NCBI GenBank assembly: GCA_017475725.1
Contig: JAFVFA010000037.1
Span: 1 to 6,458 of the forward strand
Source: Spirochaetales bacterium
Lineage (GTDB): Bacteria > Spirochaetota > Spirochaetia > Sphaerochaetales > Sphaerochaetaceae
Direction: 5' to 3'
DNA length: 6,458 nucleotides
How positions within the stretch are numbered: the first letter of the stretch is position 1; every line of letters begins with the position of its first letter. Of the stretch, positions 6,071 through 6,458 are shown piece by piece. A program made the position numbers and the translations under genes. Below the pieces are notes generated by a model. That model was not told where the DNA came from. It saw nothing but the letters and a program-made list of their open reading frames with translations, and searched no databases.

Positions 6071-6458
6071 ATGTCTGACAACTTCATCACCGGAAACCGA
6101 CAGTATAAGGACAGGCTCTTCATCTTCCTGTTCGGCAAGGAGGAGCGCAAGGAATGGACACTTGAGCTCTACAACGCCATCAATGGAACCGACTACAAAG
6201 ACCCGAGCGCGATTGAGATCAACACACTGGAGAATGTGCTGTATGTGAGCATGCACAACGACGTCTCCTTCATACTGGACGGGGCTCTGTCCATCTTCGA
6301 GCACCAGTCAAGCCCCAGCCCCAACATGCCGCTCAGGATGCTGGACTATCTTGTGGGTCTCTACGACAGGTACTGCGCAGAGAATGGGTACAACCCTCTG
6401 ATGTACAGCCGAATACCTTTGCCGGTGCCGAGATTTGTGGTATTCTCGAACTGGGAGA
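6071..6458 (+). CDS. Rpn-like PD-(D/E)XK nuclease/transposase-family protein (3' end outside window)
   Basis: The frame opens at an ATG six bases after GGAGG and runs 129 residues to the window edge; family members are usually about 250-350 residues, so more than half is probably missing. The N-terminal part matches the family seen in many gut anaerobes and annotated as Rpn recombination-promoting nuclease or PD-(D/E)XK transposase: a leading YKDRLFIFLFG segment, then VLYVSMHNDVSFILDG (about 57-72), then FEHQSSPSPNMPLRMLDYL (about 76-94). The Asp in the middle segment and the Glu-x-Gln of FEHQ look like the nuclease metal and catalytic residues. These genes often occur in many copies per genome and act in recombination or DNA cleavage. 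It has its own leader and lies 204 bases after the pectin operon, so it is probably unrelated to it and may mark the edge of the locus. Confidence 0.8.
   Translation, partial: MSDNFITGNRQYKDRLFIFLFGKEERKEWTLELYNAINGTDYKDPSAIEINTLENVLYVSMHNDVSFILDGALSIFEHQSSPSPNMPLRMLDYLVGLYDRYCAENGYNPLMYSRIPLPVPRFVVFSNWE

Overview
The window looks like part of a bacterial pectin or rhamnogalacturonan use locus with its own LacI-type regulator, followed by the start of a separate, mobile-like gene. The coding DNA is fairly GC-rich, uses AGG and ATA codons freely, has strong Shine-Dalgarno sites, and is separated by AT-rich gaps. The best guess is an anaerobic fibre-degrading gut or rumen bacterium (Bacillota or possibly a spirochaete). 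This placement is inference; no rRNA, tRNA or other marker gene is present.

Layout: (1) Positions 1-988, minus strand: most of a GH105/GH88-type unsaturated rhamnogalacturonyl hydrolase, cut by the left window edge. (2) Positions 989-1257: an AT-rich divergent control region. It holds a good minus-strand promoter, a weaker plus-strand promoter, and two near-identical 14-bp inverted repeats, one just downstream of each predicted transcription start. (3) Positions 1258-5866, plus strand: four tightly packed genes. They encode a PHP-domain metallohydrolase of the CehA/McbA type, a cytosolic beta-propeller protein resembling PL11 rhamnogalacturonan lyases, a LacI-family regulator, and an alkaline-phosphatase-superfamily phosphodiesterase that overlaps the regulator gene. 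(4) Positions 5867-6070: a non-coding gap with several hairpins. (5) Positions 6071-6458: the start of an Rpn-like PD-(D/E)XK nuclease/transposase-family protein, cut by the right edge.

Proposed working: imported pectin fragments are shortened by the lyase-like protein and the unsaturated-sugar hydrolase. The LacI-type protein probably represses both divergent transcription units through the paired operators until a sugar ligand appears. The unusual part is the pairing of two predicted metal-dependent phosphoester-type hydrolases (PHP and phosphodiesterase) with rhamnogalacturonan enzymes. It suggests that the real substrate carries an ester, carbamate or phosphodiester decoration, or that a phosphorylated intermediate is processed. 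No transporter is visible in the window.
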